From: JAOUEA01 sp963719165
GTDB lineage: Bacteria > Actinomycetota > UBA4738 > HRBIN12
Reading direction: 5' to 3'
NCBI GenBank assembly: GCA_963719165.1
Contig: CAVRAV010000001.1
Coordinates: forward strand, 496,001 to 560,000
DNA length: 64,000 bases
Shown here: in pieces, positions 1-9,063 of the stretch
Position numbering within the stretch: position 1 is the first letter of the stretch
Layout of the letters: every line of letters begins with the position of its first letter
Position numbers and translations under genes: made by a program
The notes under the pieces: model-generated
Told to the model about the DNA's origin: nothing
The model's database searches: none
What the model saw: only the letters and a program-made list of their open reading frames with translations

Positions 1-425
1 CCGCGCCGCTCCGCCGTGATGTCCACCATCGTGCCCTGCCAGTAGAGCGGCGTCCCGGAGGCGTCCGAGACAACGGATGCCTCGTCGCGGAGCCACACGA
101 TGCTCCCGTCGCGAGCGAACATCCGATACTCGGCCGCGTAGGGCTCTCCCGTCGCGAGGGCGCGGTCGTAGGCCGCGCGCGAGGACTCCAGGTCGTCGGG
201 ATGCAGGTGCCGGCGCCATGCGGTGGGGTCCTCGGTCCACTCGGACACGCTGTGGCCCAGGATGGCTTCCAGCTGTGGGCTCACGTAGAGGATCGCGCCG
301 GACTCCCCGTCGGGGCCGTCGAGCGCCTCCAGGTACACGATGGCGCTCAGGCGTTCGAGCACGGCGCGGAAGCCGCCCTCGAGCGGGTCCTGCCAAGCGG
401 TCGTGCTCTGGTCGGGATCCACCAT
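1..425 (-). CDS. PAS-domain signalling protein, N-terminal part (cut by window edge)
   Basis: About 141 codons are visible and the C-terminus lies outside the window. The translation is a single PAS fold of the kind found before sensor kinases and diguanylate cyclases: residues near 25-45 give YLEALDGP and ILYVSPQLEAILGHS, then LHPDDLESSRAAYDRAL, AEYRMFARDGSIVWLRDE and GTMVDITAERR. The ATG at 425 has a Shine-Dalgarno (CCGGAGG) about 5 nt upstream and sits 17 nt after the stop of the gamma-glutamyltransferase-like gene, so it is probably the last visible gene of the lhr operon. The PAS sequence resembles those in the kinase at 44076-46811. The output domain (kinase, GGDEF or other) cannot be known from here. 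Confidence 0.8.
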   Translation of the reverse strand, partial: MVDPDQSTTAWQDPLEGGFRAVLERLSAIVYLEALDGPDGESGAILYVSPQLEAILGHSVSEWTEDPTAWRRHLHPDDLESSRAAYDRALATGEPYAAEYRMFARDGSIVWLRDEASVVSDASGTPLYWQGTMVDITAERR

Positions 426-442
426 CGCCTCCGGCTCGTCGA

Positions 443-2029
443 TCAGCCGGCCAGCGCCCCGCCGTCCGAGCGCGGGTCGCTGCCGGCGATGAAGCCGGCC
501 GTGCCCAGCCGGATCAGGTGTGCGTGGCCGACGGCCTCATCCTGTTCCCCGATGGTATCGACGCCGAACCCCGCCTCCTGGAGTCGCGTTCGGACGATCT
601 CGGGCACATCGCCCTCGGCCTTCACCCGCGGGCCCCGGGTTCCCCGCTCCATCCCGCCCACGAGCCAGCGCGGCGCCGCGACCGCGTCGGCGGGGGAGAG
701 GCCGAGGTCGAACGCGCGGATCAGGTTCATCGCGTTGATCTGCGGCTGCCCGAAACCCCCCATCGTGCCGGCGGCGGCCTCGAACCGACCGGCTCGCTGG
801 ACGAGCACGGGCACGAGGGTGTGCGCCGGGCGTTTGCGAGGTGCCAGGACGTTGGGGTGCGCCGGATCCAAGGTGAAACAGGCGCCGCGGTTGTGCGCGA
901 CGATCCCCGTCGACGGTTCCAAGATCCCCGAACCGAAGCCGCCGAAGAGGCTCTGGATGAGCGAGACCGCCCGTCCCTCGTCGTCGGCGGCCACGAGCGC
1001 GATCGTGTCGCCCGAGGCCGAGGCCGAGTGGCCGCCCTCTGCGTCCGCCGCCCATCCGGCCCGCGCCTCGTCGGCGAGCGCCGCCAAGTGGCCGTCTTCC
1101 AGCAGCGTGGAGGGGTGCAGGCGCATCGCGTCGGGATCGGCCAGGTGCAGGTCGCGGTCCCGGCTCGCGGCTCGGAAGAGCCGCGCGAGCGTGGCCACGT
1201 CGGGGCCGAGGGGATCGGGGTCGATGCCGAGGCGATGGATCACCGCGAGGATCTCGAGCAGCACGAACCCCTGCGAGTTGGGCGGGTGCGCGAGCACGTC
1301 CACGTCGCGGTACCGCGCGCGCAGGGGCGAGCCGAGGTCCACGCGATGGGCGGCGAGGTCCTCGGGGTCGATCGGCACCCCCGCCTCGGCGAGGCCGGCG
1401 GCGTAGCGCGCTCCGACCTCGCCGCGGTAGAGCGCGTCCGCACCTTCGGCGGCGAGGTGTCGCAGGGTCGCTCCGAGCGCCGGCTGGCGCACGAGGGCGC
1501 CTTCGGGCAGCGGACTCCCCTCGGGGGAAAACACCGCGGCCAAGGGATCGGCGGCTGGGTCGCGCGGTGCGTCGGCCCCGGCGAGTGCGGCCGCCAGGGA
1601 TCGCGACACGGCGACGCCCCCGTGGGCGAGCGCGACCGCCTGCGTGAACAGGTCGGGCCACGGGAGCCGCGCTCCCAGGCGGTGCAGGGCTTCCCAGCCG
1701 CTCACGGCGCCCGGGACCGTGACCGAGTGTGGTCCCCGCGCCGGCATGGCGCCCCCGCCCGCCGCGGCCGCCGCCCCGGGATCGGCGCGCGCGGGCGCCC
1801 GTCCGCCGGCGTTCACGGCGACGGCGTCGCCCTCGGGCTGCTGGATCAGTGCGAACAGGTCGCCCCCCACGCCGCACATGTGCGGGTAGACCACGGCGAG
1901 CGTGATCGCCGCGGCGATCGCCGCGTCGAGGGCGTTGCCGCCTCGTTCGAACGCGACCCCACCGGCCTCCGTGGCGAGCGCGTGAGGGGTTGCGATCGCC
2001 CACCGCTCGCCGCCTGCCGCACGCCCCAT
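443..2029 (-). CDS. Gamma-glutamyltransferase-like Ntn hydrolase (YwrD-like branch)
   Basis: The 528-aa product matches the gamma-glutamyltranspeptidase family: N-terminal ATPHALATEAGG and GNALDAAIAAAI, MCGVGGDLFALI, and, at the head of the small subunit, SGDTIALVAADDEGRAVSLI followed by FGGFGSGILEPSTGI. In this family the enzyme cleaves itself before a Thr that becomes the nucleophile; the matching residue here is Thr342. The GDT context and the FGSGI loop resemble the YwrD-like branch rather than classical Ggt, so the true substrate (glutathione or another gamma-glutamyl or acyl amide) is open. No signal peptide is visible at the chosen start, so it is probably cytoplasmic. The ATG at 2029 shares a base with the nei2 stop (TGATG), which implies translational coupling and supports this start over longer readings. 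Confidence 0.85.
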   Translation of the reverse strand: MGRAAGGERWAIATPHALATEAGGVAFERGGNALDAAIAAAITLAVVYPHMCGVGGDLFALIQQPEGDAVAVNAGGRAPARADPGAAAAAGGGAMPARGPHSVTVPGAVSGWEALHRLGARLPWPDLFTQAVALAHGGVAVSRSLAAALAGADAPRDPAADPLAAVFSPEGSPLPEGALVRQPALGATLRHLAAEGADALYRGEVGARYAAGLAEAGVPIDPEDLAAHRVDLGSPLRARYRDVDVLAHPPNSQGFVLLEILAVIHRLGIDPDPLGPDVATLARLFRAASRDRDLHLADPDAMRLHPSTLLEDGHLAALADEARAGWAADAEGGHSASASGDTIALVAADDEGRAVSLIQSLFGGFGSGILEPSTGIVAHNRGACFTLDPAHPNVLAPRKRPAHTLVPVLVQRAGRFEAAAGTMGGFGQPQINAMNLIRAFDLGLSPADAVAAPRWLVGGMERGTRGPRVKAEGDVPEIVRTRLQEAGFGVDTIGEQDEAVGHAHLIRLGTAGFIAGSDPRSDGGALAG

Positions 2030-2808
2030 CAGCCGAGAGTCTGGCAGGCGGGGCACCACCAGGCGGCGCGGCCCTGCTCCCCCGATCGGCGGACCTCGAT
2101 CCGTGCGCCGCAGCGCCGGCAAGAGCGCCCGGCTCGGTCGTAGACGGCGAGTCCCTCGGGCACGGTCCTTCGCGGCCCCGGACCCAGGTTGTGACGGAGC
2201 TGCTCGTGGGCCGTTCGCCACAGGCTCCGCCGCGTGCCCACGGGAACGTCGCCGAGCGGGACGAACGGATCCACCCGGCAGAGCCAGAGCACCTCCGATC
2301 GGTACACGTTCCCGATACCCGAGGCCACCCGCTGGTCGAGCAGCGCGACGCCGATCGGTGTGCTCGGCTCCAGACGCGCGGCGCGCGCCAGGACCGCGTC
2401 CAGGTCGACGTCTTCGTCGCACAGGTCCGGCCCCAGCCGGTTCAGGATGCCATGACGGCGCAATGACGCGGCGTCGAGGAGCTCGACGACGGGCGCGCCG
2501 AGGCACACGGCCCGAGCGTTGGGCGTGCCTATGGCAACGCGGACCTGCCCGGACGCCGCCCACCTCGTGGCGCCGGCCGCGTTGATGCGCCAGCTCCCGG
2601 TCATCCGCAGGTGGGTGTGCAGGGTCGCGCCGCCCGAGAACGCGATCAGCAGGTGCTTGCCCTTCGCATCGATGCCCTCGATGCGCTCGCCGGGCTCCGG
2701 CCGCGGGCCGGCCACGTGCCGCGGCGTATCGAAGGACGCGACGGGGCCGTCACCCAACGAGGCGCGGAGCCCCGCTGCCGTCCGGTGGATGGTGTCGCCC
2801 TCGGGCAT
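2029..2808 (-). CDS. nei2: Endonuclease VIII family DNA glycosylase/AP lyase (Nei2 type)
   Basis: The 259-aa protein begins MPEGDTIHRTA. Pro2 is the Schiff-base nucleophile and Glu3 the catalytic acid of the Fpg/Nei family, which excises oxidised bases and nicks the abasic site. The middle carries the H2TH region (VALLDQRVASGIGNVYRSE) and the C-terminus a zinc finger, CRRCGARIEV...CPACQ. PEGDTI rather than PELPEV marks it as Nei rather than MutM. It lies 12 nt after lhr, the same pairing as Rv3296/Rv3297 in Mycobacterium tuberculosis, which supports a shared repair role. The next gene starts on its stop codon. Confidence 0.93.
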   Translation of the reverse strand: MPEGDTIHRTAAGLRASLGDGPVASFDTPRHVAGPRPEPGERIEGIDAKGKHLLIAFSGGATLHTHLRMTGSWRINAAGATRWAASGQVRVAIGTPNARAVCLGAPVVELLDAASLRRHGILNRLGPDLCDEDVDLDAVLARAARLEPSTPIGVALLDQRVASGIGNVYRSEVLWLCRVDPFVPLGDVPVGTRRSLWRTAHEQLRHNLGPGPRRTVPEGLAVYDRAGRSCRRCGARIEVRRSGEQGRAAWWCPACQTLG

Positions 2809-2820
2809 GTTGGCGAGCGC

Positions 2821-5800
2821 CTATCCCCGGAGGGTGAGGCCGCGGTATCCGTCGGCGAAGCCCGCCTCGTGAAGCTCCTCGCGGTGGGGCGATCCGACGG
2901 CGGGGGCGCCGTCGATCCGATGGAGCTCGATCTTGCGGAGTCGTCCGTCCTTCACGAGCGAGGCGAGCGGCTCGGCCCACTCGCGCGGGCCCGCGCCGAA
3001 GGTGAGCAGGCTGCGGGCGCCCCGCTCCAGGTAGGCGACGGGCGAGCCGCCCGCGAGCACGACGTACGCCCCTGCCTGGCGCGCCGGTCGTCCCTCGGCG
3101 GGGGGCCAGGCGAGCGTGGCGCCGTAGGGCTGGGCGGGGTCGGCGGCCGCCAGGACGACGGCGATGTCGGAGCCTTCGGCATCCGTCCGGTCGGGGGTGC
3201 GCAGCGCTCGCAGGCGGTCGACGGCGCCGGGCAACGCGAACTGGGCTGCCCCGAGCCCGGCCACGAAGTAGCCGCGGCGCACCTTGCCGGCCTCCTCCAT
3301 CGCCTTCAGCACCGGATAGACGCCGGCGAACCCTCCGGGGGCGTTCTCGGCCAGGACGGATTCGCGCGTGAGCACGCCGTGGCGATCCAGGAGCTGGAGC
3401 GCCCGGGCGTGCGCAGCCTCGGTGGGGGCGGGCACGGGCTCGAGGAGGGGCGCCACCAGCGACCACCGCCCGGCGCCGGCCGGGGGGCCGGAGCGCCGGA
3501 GCCCGCCCGGCCGTGGGCGGGAACCGGGTCGAGGCGCGCGGATCTTGGCGGAGGCCCCTCGCACGAACGCCCGCAGCGGGGCGAGCGTGTCGTTCGTGAT
3601 CTCGCCCGCCCAGACCAGATCCCACAAGGCCGAGAGCAGCCTGCGTTCGTCGGCGACGGCGGCGGCCTGAACGAGGTCCGCCCAGAAGGAGGCGCCGCGA
3701 TCCGCGAGGCGCTCCCGGATCGCCTCGTGAAGGTCACCGCCCGCGCGGTCTTCGGCCGCGTCGCGCCCGCCCAGAAGCGCCCGCGCTTGATCGCGGAAGC
3801 ACACGATCACCCGGCCGTCGTCGCCGCCCAGGGCGCCGGCGCCCATCCACACGAGCTCGCCGCCCGAGCACAACGCGTCGAGGTCCGCACCCCGGTACCC
3901 CGTGACGCGGGCCGCGAGGACGTCGGCTTCGAGGATCGAGGCGGGGATCGCGGCGCCCTGGAGTCGCGTGACCGCCTCCACGAGCGCGTCGGGGCCCCCG
4001 CTCGGGCGTTCCGCCCCCTGCCAGGCGGGGAGGAACCGGCCCAACGCGGCAGCGTCGACGGGCTCGACCTCGCGCCGCAGCGCGGCGAGCGAGCGCTGGC
4101 GGATCCGGCGCAGCACCTCCACGTCGCACCACTCACGCTCCACGCCCCCGGGGCGGAACTCGCCGTGCGTGACGCGACCCTCGGTCTCCAGGGCCTCGAG
4201 GGCGGCGCGGACCCGATCCGGCGCGATCCCGAGCCGCCCTGCCACCTCGCCTGCCACGAACGGCCCGTGCGTACGCGCGTAGCGGCCCACGAGCCCCTCC
4301 AACGGGCGCTCGGTCACCTCGGTGAACGCGGCGGGCAGCCCCTTGGGCAGCGACACGCCGAGGGCGTCACGCAGCCGCGCGGCGTCCTCCGCGGCCGCGA
4401 GGCGGTCCTCACCCGCCACGCGGACCCGGACGGCGCGGCCCTCCTCGAGGAGCCGCTCGACCCACCCGGCCGCCTCGTCCTCGGAGCGCGCCGCGATCTC
4501 GTCCTCGCGCAGGTCGCCCACCGTCCGCAGCAGGTCGTGAAGCCCATCGGCACCCCGCGCCTTCCATCCGTCGGCGAGGCGTTGCAGTTCGAGTTCGAGG
4601 TTCTCGAGCGCGGCGGGGTCCAGGAGGTCGCGGAGCTCCTCGGTGCCCAGCAGCTCGCGCAGCAGGTCGCGATCGAGGGAGAGCGCTGCCGCGCGGCGCT
4701 CCGCCAGGGGCGCGTCCCCTTCGTACATGTAGACGGCGACCCAGCGGAAGAGGAGCGACTGCGCGAACGGGGACGCCCGTTCGGTGTCGACGGCGACGAG
4801 CCTGGTGGCGCGCGAGCGCAGGTCGCCCATCACCTCTCGCAGCGCGGGCACGTCGAAGACGTCGCGGAGGCATTCGCGCGTGGCCTCCAACAGCATGGGG
4901 AAGGTCGGGTGCTTGGCGGCCTCGGTGAGGAGGTCCGCACTGCGCTGACGCTGCTGCCACAGCGGCGTGCGCCTGCCCGGACGCTGGCGGGGGAGCAAGA
5001 GCGCGCGGGCGCTCGCCTCGCGGAAGGCGCTGGCGAACAGCGCGGTCCCCGGCAACGCCGCCACCACGGCGGCCTCCACGTCCTCGGGCTCGAACAGGAG
5101 GTCCTCCACCGGGATGCGGTCCACGGCCTCGGGCAGGCGGATCACGATGCCGTCGTCCCCCCACAGGACCTGTGCCCCCGGCCCGAAGCGCTCGAGCAGG
5201 CGGGCTTCCAGGGCGAGCCCCCACGGCGCGTGCACGCGCTGGCCGAACGGGGAGAGCACGCACATCCGCCAGTCGCCGATCTCGTCGCGGAAGCGCTCCA
5301 CCACCACCGTGCGGTCGTCGGGGACGGCGCCCGTGGCCGTCAGCTGATCGTCGAGGTAGGTCACGAGGTTGCTCGCCGCCCAGTCGTCGAGGCCCACGTC
5401 GTCCCGCAGGCGCTCGAGTGCCGCGGCCCGGCGCGTGCCGCGGAGCTCGCGCGTGAACGCGCCGATCGCGCGGCCCAGCTCGAGCGGCCGGCCCGGTTTA
5501 TCGCCCTTCCAGAACGGCATCTTGCCCGGCTCTCCGGGCGCGGGGGTGACGATGACGCGGTCGTGGGTGATGTCGTCGATGCGCCAGCTGGAGGCGCCCA
5601 GCATGAACACCTCGCCGCGGCGGCTCTCGTACACCATCTCCTCGTCGAGCTCGCCCACGCGTGTTCCGTCGGGCAGGAACACGCCGAAGAGCCCGCGGTC
5701 GGGGATCGTTCCGCCGGAGGTGATGGCGATGCGCCCGGCCCCGTCGCGCGCACGCACCATGTCGTTCGTGCGATCCCAGACCAGGCGCGGGCGGAGCTCC

Positions 5801-7296
5801 GCGAACCCGTCGGAGGGGTAGCGCCCGGTGAGCAGGTCCAGGACGGCGACGAAGACCTCGCGGGAGAGCTCCGCGAAGTTCGCGGCGCGGCGCGTGGCGG
5901 CGAGCAGATCCCCGAACGACCACTCGTCCACCGCGCACATCGCGACGAGCTGTTGGGCCAGGACGTCGAGGGGGTTGCGCGGGTAACGCGTCTCCTCGAT
6001 CTTGCCGCCGAGCATGCGCTCGGCCACCACCGCGGCCTCCAGGAGGTCGCCGCGGAACTTCGGGAAGATCTTGCCGCGGCTGGGCTCGCCCACCTGGTGC
6101 CCGGCGCGGCCGATGCGCTGCAGCCCGCTCGCGACCGAGCCCGGCGACTCCACCTGGACGACCAAGTCCACCGCGCCCATGTCGATGCCGAGCTCCAGCG
6201 ACGAGGTGGCGACGATCGCCTTCAGCGAACCCGACTTCAGGGCGTCCTCCACCTCGGTGCGCTGCTCGCGGGCGAGGGCGCCGTGGTGCGCGCGCACGAG
6301 ATCTTCCTCGGCGAGTTCATTGAGGCGCGCCGCGAGGCGTTCCGCCAGTCTCCGCGCGTTCACGAAGACGATCGTGGAGCGGTGCGCGCGGATGAGCTCC
6401 AGCAGGCGGGGGTGGATCGACGGCCAGATCGATCCGGTGGGCGGGCCGGCGTCGGGCTGCTCGAGCAGTCCGGGCGGCGCGGCGGTGCCGAGCTCGGCCA
6501 TGTCCTCCACGGGCACGACGACCTCGAGCTCCATGGGCTTGCGGTGGCCCGCATCCACGATGGCGACGGTCCGCGGCGCTCCGTCGTCGTCCTGGCCGCC
6601 CAGGAACCGGGCGATCTCCTCCAAGGGTCGCTGCGTGGCCGACAGGCCGATCCGCTGGGGTGCTCGGTGGGCGGCGGCGTCGAGCCGCTCGAGCGATAGG
6701 GCGAGGTGGGCCCCTCGCTTGGTGGCCGCCAGAGCGTGGATCTCGTCCACGATCACCCACTGGACGCTGCGCAGGGTCTCGCGCGCTTGGGAGGTGAGCA
6801 TGAGGTAGAGCGACTCCGGGGTGGTGATGAGGACGTCCGGCGGACGCTTCAGCATCGTGCGCCGCTCGTTGGCGGGCGTATCGCCCGTGCGCACGCCCAC
6901 CGTGGGGACGTGCGGGAGCGAGGCGCCCGAGCGCTCGGCGGCATGTTGGATGCCCGCGAGGGGTGCCCGCAGGTTCTTCTCAACGTCGACGGCGAGCGCA
7001 CGCAGGGGGGAGATGTACAGGACCCGGGTCCGCTCGAGCTGCGGGGGCGCGGGCTCGGCGCTCAGGCGATCGATCGCCCACAGGAAGGCGGCGAGGGTCT
7101 TGCCCGACCCCGTGGGGGCGAGGATGAGCGTGTGGTCGCCGTTCGCGATAGCTCTCCAGCCGTCGCGTTGCGCCCGGGTGGGCTCGGCGAACGACGCCGC
7201 GAACCAGCCGCGCACGGCGGGGGAGAAGAGGTCCAGGTGCTTCGAGGGGCGGGCCACGCCTCCATTGTCCCCGAACCCACCGACGCGACACGCCAT
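2821..7296 (-). CDS. lhr: Lhr-type large ATP-dependent DNA helicase
   Basis: At 1491 aa the length fits actinobacterial Lhr, a superfamily 2 3'-5' DNA/RNA-DNA helicase linked to DNA repair. The Walker A motif APTGSGKT lies near residues 60-67. A DEIH box sits in WVIVDEIHALAATKRGAHLA, followed by SATQRPLEEIARFLGG (motif III region), the helicase C part FVNARRLAERLAARL and the motif VI stretch SGLQRIGRAGHQVGEPSRG. The long C-terminal half is the winged-helix and Lhr C-terminal region typical of full-length family members. The ATG at 7296 has no Shine-Dalgarno; a GTG at 7257 (VARPSKHLDLF) begins nearer the family N-terminus but its GGAGG lies only 1 nt away, so the start is uncertain by 13 residues. 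First gene of lhr-nei2-ggt-like-PAS. Confidence 0.93.
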   Translation of the reverse strand: MACRVGGFGDNGGVARPSKHLDLFSPAVRGWFAASFAEPTRAQRDGWRAIANGDHTLILAPTGSGKTLAAFLWAIDRLSAEPAPPQLERTRVLYISPLRALAVDVEKNLRAPLAGIQHAAERSGASLPHVPTVGVRTGDTPANERRTMLKRPPDVLITTPESLYLMLTSQARETLRSVQWVIVDEIHALAATKRGAHLALSLERLDAAAHRAPQRIGLSATQRPLEEIARFLGGQDDDGAPRTVAIVDAGHRKPMELEVVVPVEDMAELGTAAPPGLLEQPDAGPPTGSIWPSIHPRLLELIRAHRSTIVFVNARRLAERLAARLNELAEEDLVRAHHGALAREQRTEVEDALKSGSLKAIVATSSLELGIDMGAVDLVVQVESPGSVASGLQRIGRAGHQVGEPSRGKIFPKFRGDLLEAAVVAERMLGGKIEETRYPRNPLDVLAQQLVAMCAVDEWSFGDLLAATRRAANFAELSREVFVAVLDLLTGRYPSDGFAELRPRLVWDRTNDMVRARDGAGRIAITSGGTIPDRGLFGVFLPDGTRVGELDEEMVYESRRGEVFMLGASSWRIDDITHDRVIVTPAPGEPGKMPFWKGDKPGRPLELGRAIGAFTRELRGTRRAAALERLRDDVGLDDWAASNLVTYLDDQLTATGAVPDDRTVVVERFRDEIGDWRMCVLSPFGQRVHAPWGLALEARLLERFGPGAQVLWGDDGIVIRLPEAVDRIPVEDLLFEPEDVEAAVVAALPGTALFASAFREASARALLLPRQRPGRRTPLWQQRQRSADLLTEAAKHPTFPMLLEATRECLRDVFDVPALREVMGDLRSRATRLVAVDTERASPFAQSLLFRWVAVYMYEGDAPLAERRAAALSLDRDLLRELLGTEELRDLLDPAALENLELELQRLADGWKARGADGLHDLLRTVGDLREDEIAARSEDEAAGWVERLLEEGRAVRVRVAGEDRLAAAEDAARLRDALGVSLPKGLPAAFTEVTERPLEGLVGRYARTHGPFVAGEVAGRLGIAPDRVRAALEALETEGRVTHGEFRPGGVEREWCDVEVLRRIRQRSLAALRREVEPVDAAALGRFLPAWQGAERPSGGPDALVEAVTRLQGAAIPASILEADVLAARVTGYRGADLDALCSGGELVWMGAGALGGDDGRVIVCFRDQARALLGGRDAAEDRAGGDLHEAIRERLADRGASFWADLVQAAAVADERRLLSALWDLVWAGEITNDTLAPLRAFVRGASAKIRAPRPGSRPRPGGLRRSGPPAGAGRWSLVAPLLEPVPAPTEAAHARALQLLDRHGVLTRESVLAENAPGGFAGVYPVLKAMEEAGKVRRGYFVAGLGAAQFALPGAVDRLRALRTPDRTDAEGSDIAVVLAAADPAQPYGATLAWPPAEGRPARQAGAYVVLAGGSPVAYLERGARSLLTFGAGPREWAEPLASLVKDGRLRKIELHRIDGAPAVGSPHREELHEAGFADGYRGLTLRG

Positions 7297-7335
7297 CGCG
7301 CGAGCGGCGTGCTATCTCCGGTGCGGACCTCCCGG

Positions 7336-7341
7336 TAGGAT
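7336..7341 (+). promoter_or_regulatory. -10 box of a leaderless promoter
   Basis: TAGGAT ends 6 nt before the GTG at 7348, so transcription would start at or next to the start codon. The same spacing recurs before several other genes in the window. No clear -35 element is seen. Confidence 0.5.
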
Positions 7342-7347
7342 TCGCCC

Positions 7348-8433
7348 GTGGATCCCGCGCCACCCCGGATGGTTCGCCGCGTAACCCTGCTCGCGTTCGC
7401 GACCGTGGTCCTGCTGACGCCGCTCACGGCGCGTGCGCAGACGGCGCCTCCGAACCCGGGAGCCTCCGGGACCCCGGGATCCTCCGGGACCCCGGGACCC
7501 AGCGAGCCGGCCTTCGCCGCCGTGGATCAGGTCGTGATCTCCGGCTCCGTGGTGGTTCCCAAGGGGAGCGCCGTGGGCGACGTGGTGATCTTCCACGGTC
7601 GGGCGATGGTGTCGGGGTCCGTGAGCGGAGATCTGGTGGTGCTCGACGGACCGATCACGATCGCCGGCGGGTACATCACGGGAACGGTCGTGGCGCTCAA
7701 CGGCTCGATCCGCATCACCGGACCGTCGTTGATCGGCGGAGACGTGCTGGGCGGCCGTGGCGTGCACGTGGACCAGGGTGTCAGGGTCGGCGGGCAGGTG
7801 CGCGAGCACGTGGGGTTCACGCTGCGGGGTCCGCTCGCGGTGCTGGGCATCCTGCTCGGTTCGGTGGCGGTAGCGTTCTCGGTCTTGCTCCTGGGGCTGG
7901 CGCTGCTCCTGATCGCACCCCGCGGCGCGGACCGCGTCGCCGACGCCGCCTCCACGGCGCCGCTCGCCGTGTTCGGGTGGGGCCTCGTGGTGGCCGTGGG
8001 ACTCCCGGTCGTCTGCGTCGCGCTGCTGGTGTCGGTCGTGGGGCTCCCGCTCGGGTTGACGATGGCGCTCGGCATCGCGTTCCTGCTGTTGGTGGGGCTC
8101 GCGTGGACCGCCTGGGCCGTCGGACGCGCGCTGGTGCGGGCCCCGCGCAGCCGATGGCCGGCGTTCCTCGCCGGCTGGGGGATCCTCGCCGTGGTGAGCC
8201 TCGTGCCGTTCCTCAACGCCGCGGCGTGGGGCGCGGGGGCCGTCTTCGGTCTCGGCGCCATGCTCGTGGCCGCGTGGCGCCTGCGCGGGAGTCCCCGGGG
8301 CGGCCGCCACCGCGCGGGGGGAGCCCTCGCGGAGTTCGCGACGCCGGCCCCGACGGCCCCGCAGGTCGCCGCTCCCGCGCCCCCCGACCGGCCCCAGCCG
8401 GAGCCGAGCTACCCCGCCACGTCCGACGACTGA
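7348..8433 (+). CDS. Secreted/membrane bactofilin-like (polymer-forming) protein
   Basis: 361 aa, function unknown. A signal peptide (MVRRVTLLAFATVVLL, cut near TARAQ) is followed by a Pro/Gly/Ser linker with a repeated SGTPG unit. Residues about 55-150 are a short-period beta-helix of the bactofilin/polymer-forming type, with regularly spaced VISGSVVV, VVIFHGRAMVSGSV, LVVLDGPITIAG and VVALNGSIRITG. Then come about four hydrophobic segments (about residues 165-310), and a Pro/Ala-rich tail. In this family the beta-helix usually forms cytoskeletal or cell-surface scaffolds; having it outside the membrane and fused to several transmembrane helices is my reading of the order of segments. The GTG start follows a -10 box by 6 nt; an ATG at 7369 would give a tidier signal peptide. 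Confidence 0.75.
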   Translation: MDPAPPRMVRRVTLLAFATVVLLTPLTARAQTAPPNPGASGTPGSSGTPGPSEPAFAAVDQVVISGSVVVPKGSAVGDVVIFHGRAMVSGSVSGDLVVLDGPITIAGGYITGTVVALNGSIRITGPSLIGGDVLGGRGVHVDQGVRVGGQVREHVGFTLRGPLAVLGILLGSVAVAFSVLLLGLALLLIAPRGADRVADAASTAPLAVFGWGLVVAVGLPVVCVALLVSVVGLPLGLTMALGIAFLLLVGLAWTAWAVGRALVRAPRSRWPAFLAGWGILAVVSLVPFLNAAAWGAGAVFGLGAMLVAAWRLRGSPRGGRHRAGGALAEFATPAPTAPQVAAPAPPDRPQPEPSYPATSDD

Positions 8434-8494
8434 GTCGCGAGCGTCGGAGGCTCGGTGCGACGATACCCACGTCAGAACGCGATCCGGAAAAGGA

Positions 8495-8529
8495 GAAGGA
8501 GGCCGGCCTCGGGGCGACCGGCCTCCTTC
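8495..8529. terminator. Bidirectional hairpin terminator
   Basis: A perfect 12-bp stem (GAAGGAGGCCGG against CCGGCCTCCTTC) with an 11-nt loop lies between the convergent genes ending at 8433 and 8551. A-rich bases precede it on the plus strand, so a short U-tract follows it for minus-strand transcripts; for plus-strand transcripts only the TTC edge follows. It probably ends both transcripts. Confidence 0.75.
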
Positions 8530-8550
8530 GGTGTGCGGGCACTGGAGGGA

Positions 8551-8955
8551 TCAGATGGCCGCACGAGCCCTGCAGGCCTCGCCCGTGGAGACGTTCTTCG
8601 CCCCCGCCCAGAAGTAGTCCGGGCCACGGGTGTTGCGAGCCGGACGGCGGATGACGAACGAGCCGTCGGGGCCCCTGGTGACCCTGATGTCCAGGAACAT
8701 CGGGTGACGGTTGTGGCCGATCCGCACGCGCCACACGTCGCCCGTGACGCCCTCGGTCACCCCGAAGACGACCTTGATGACGCCGTGGCTCTGCAGCAGC
8801 TTCAGCTTGTACGTGCTGTCGCCGCTGCAGGTGCCCCTGCTGACGGTGCCGCGTTCACCGGCCGAAGCCGAAACGGGCCCCCCTGCGAGGAGGCCGACGA
8901 TGCCCACCGTGGCCACCGCCAACTTCACGGCGTGGCCGAGCTTCCTCTCGCGCAT
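8551..8955 (-). CDS. Small secreted protein, tandem paralog A
   Basis: 134 aa with a clear signal peptide (KLAVATVGIVGLLAGG, cut near SASA). The mature part reads GTCSGDSTYKLKLLQSHGVI, VWRVRIGHN, FVIRRPARNTRGPDYFWAGA and TGEACRARA. Two conserved Cys near the ends could form a disulfide, and the rest looks like an all-beta fold. It is a homolog of the next gene (same Cys-Ser-Gly start, R-x-V-x-R-R core and GE-C-R end). I recall similar hypothetical proteins across Actinomycetota but know no function. The start is set by GGAAGGAG about 5 nt before the ATG. Confidence 0.8.
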   Translation of the reverse strand: MRERKLGHAVKLAVATVGIVGLLAGGPVSASAGERGTVSRGTCSGDSTYKLKLLQSHGVIKVVFGVTEGVTGDVWRVRIGHNRHPMFLDIRVTRGPDGSFVIRRPARNTRGPDYFWAGAKNVSTGEACRARAAI

Positions 8956-9063
8956 CCGCGCTCCTTCCGTCCGTGCTCCGGTCCGTCCGGACGCATCGGG
9001 GCAACGGTTCCATCCACGAGGTCCGAGGGGCAACGGGACGATGGTCCCGCGACCCGGGGAGCG

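Noticed and set aside
2611..6699. A 1362-codon open frame on the plus strand
   Set aside because: It is the antisense shadow of lhr. In GC-rich coding DNA the opposite strand often stays open, and the translation is low-complexity Arg/Gly/His-rich with no domain.
7455..7500. Short GC-rich repeats (GGGACCCCGGGATCC-like)
   Set aside because: They encode the Ser-Gly-Thr-Pro-Gly linker of the bactofilin-like protein; no evidence of a DNA-level repeat function.
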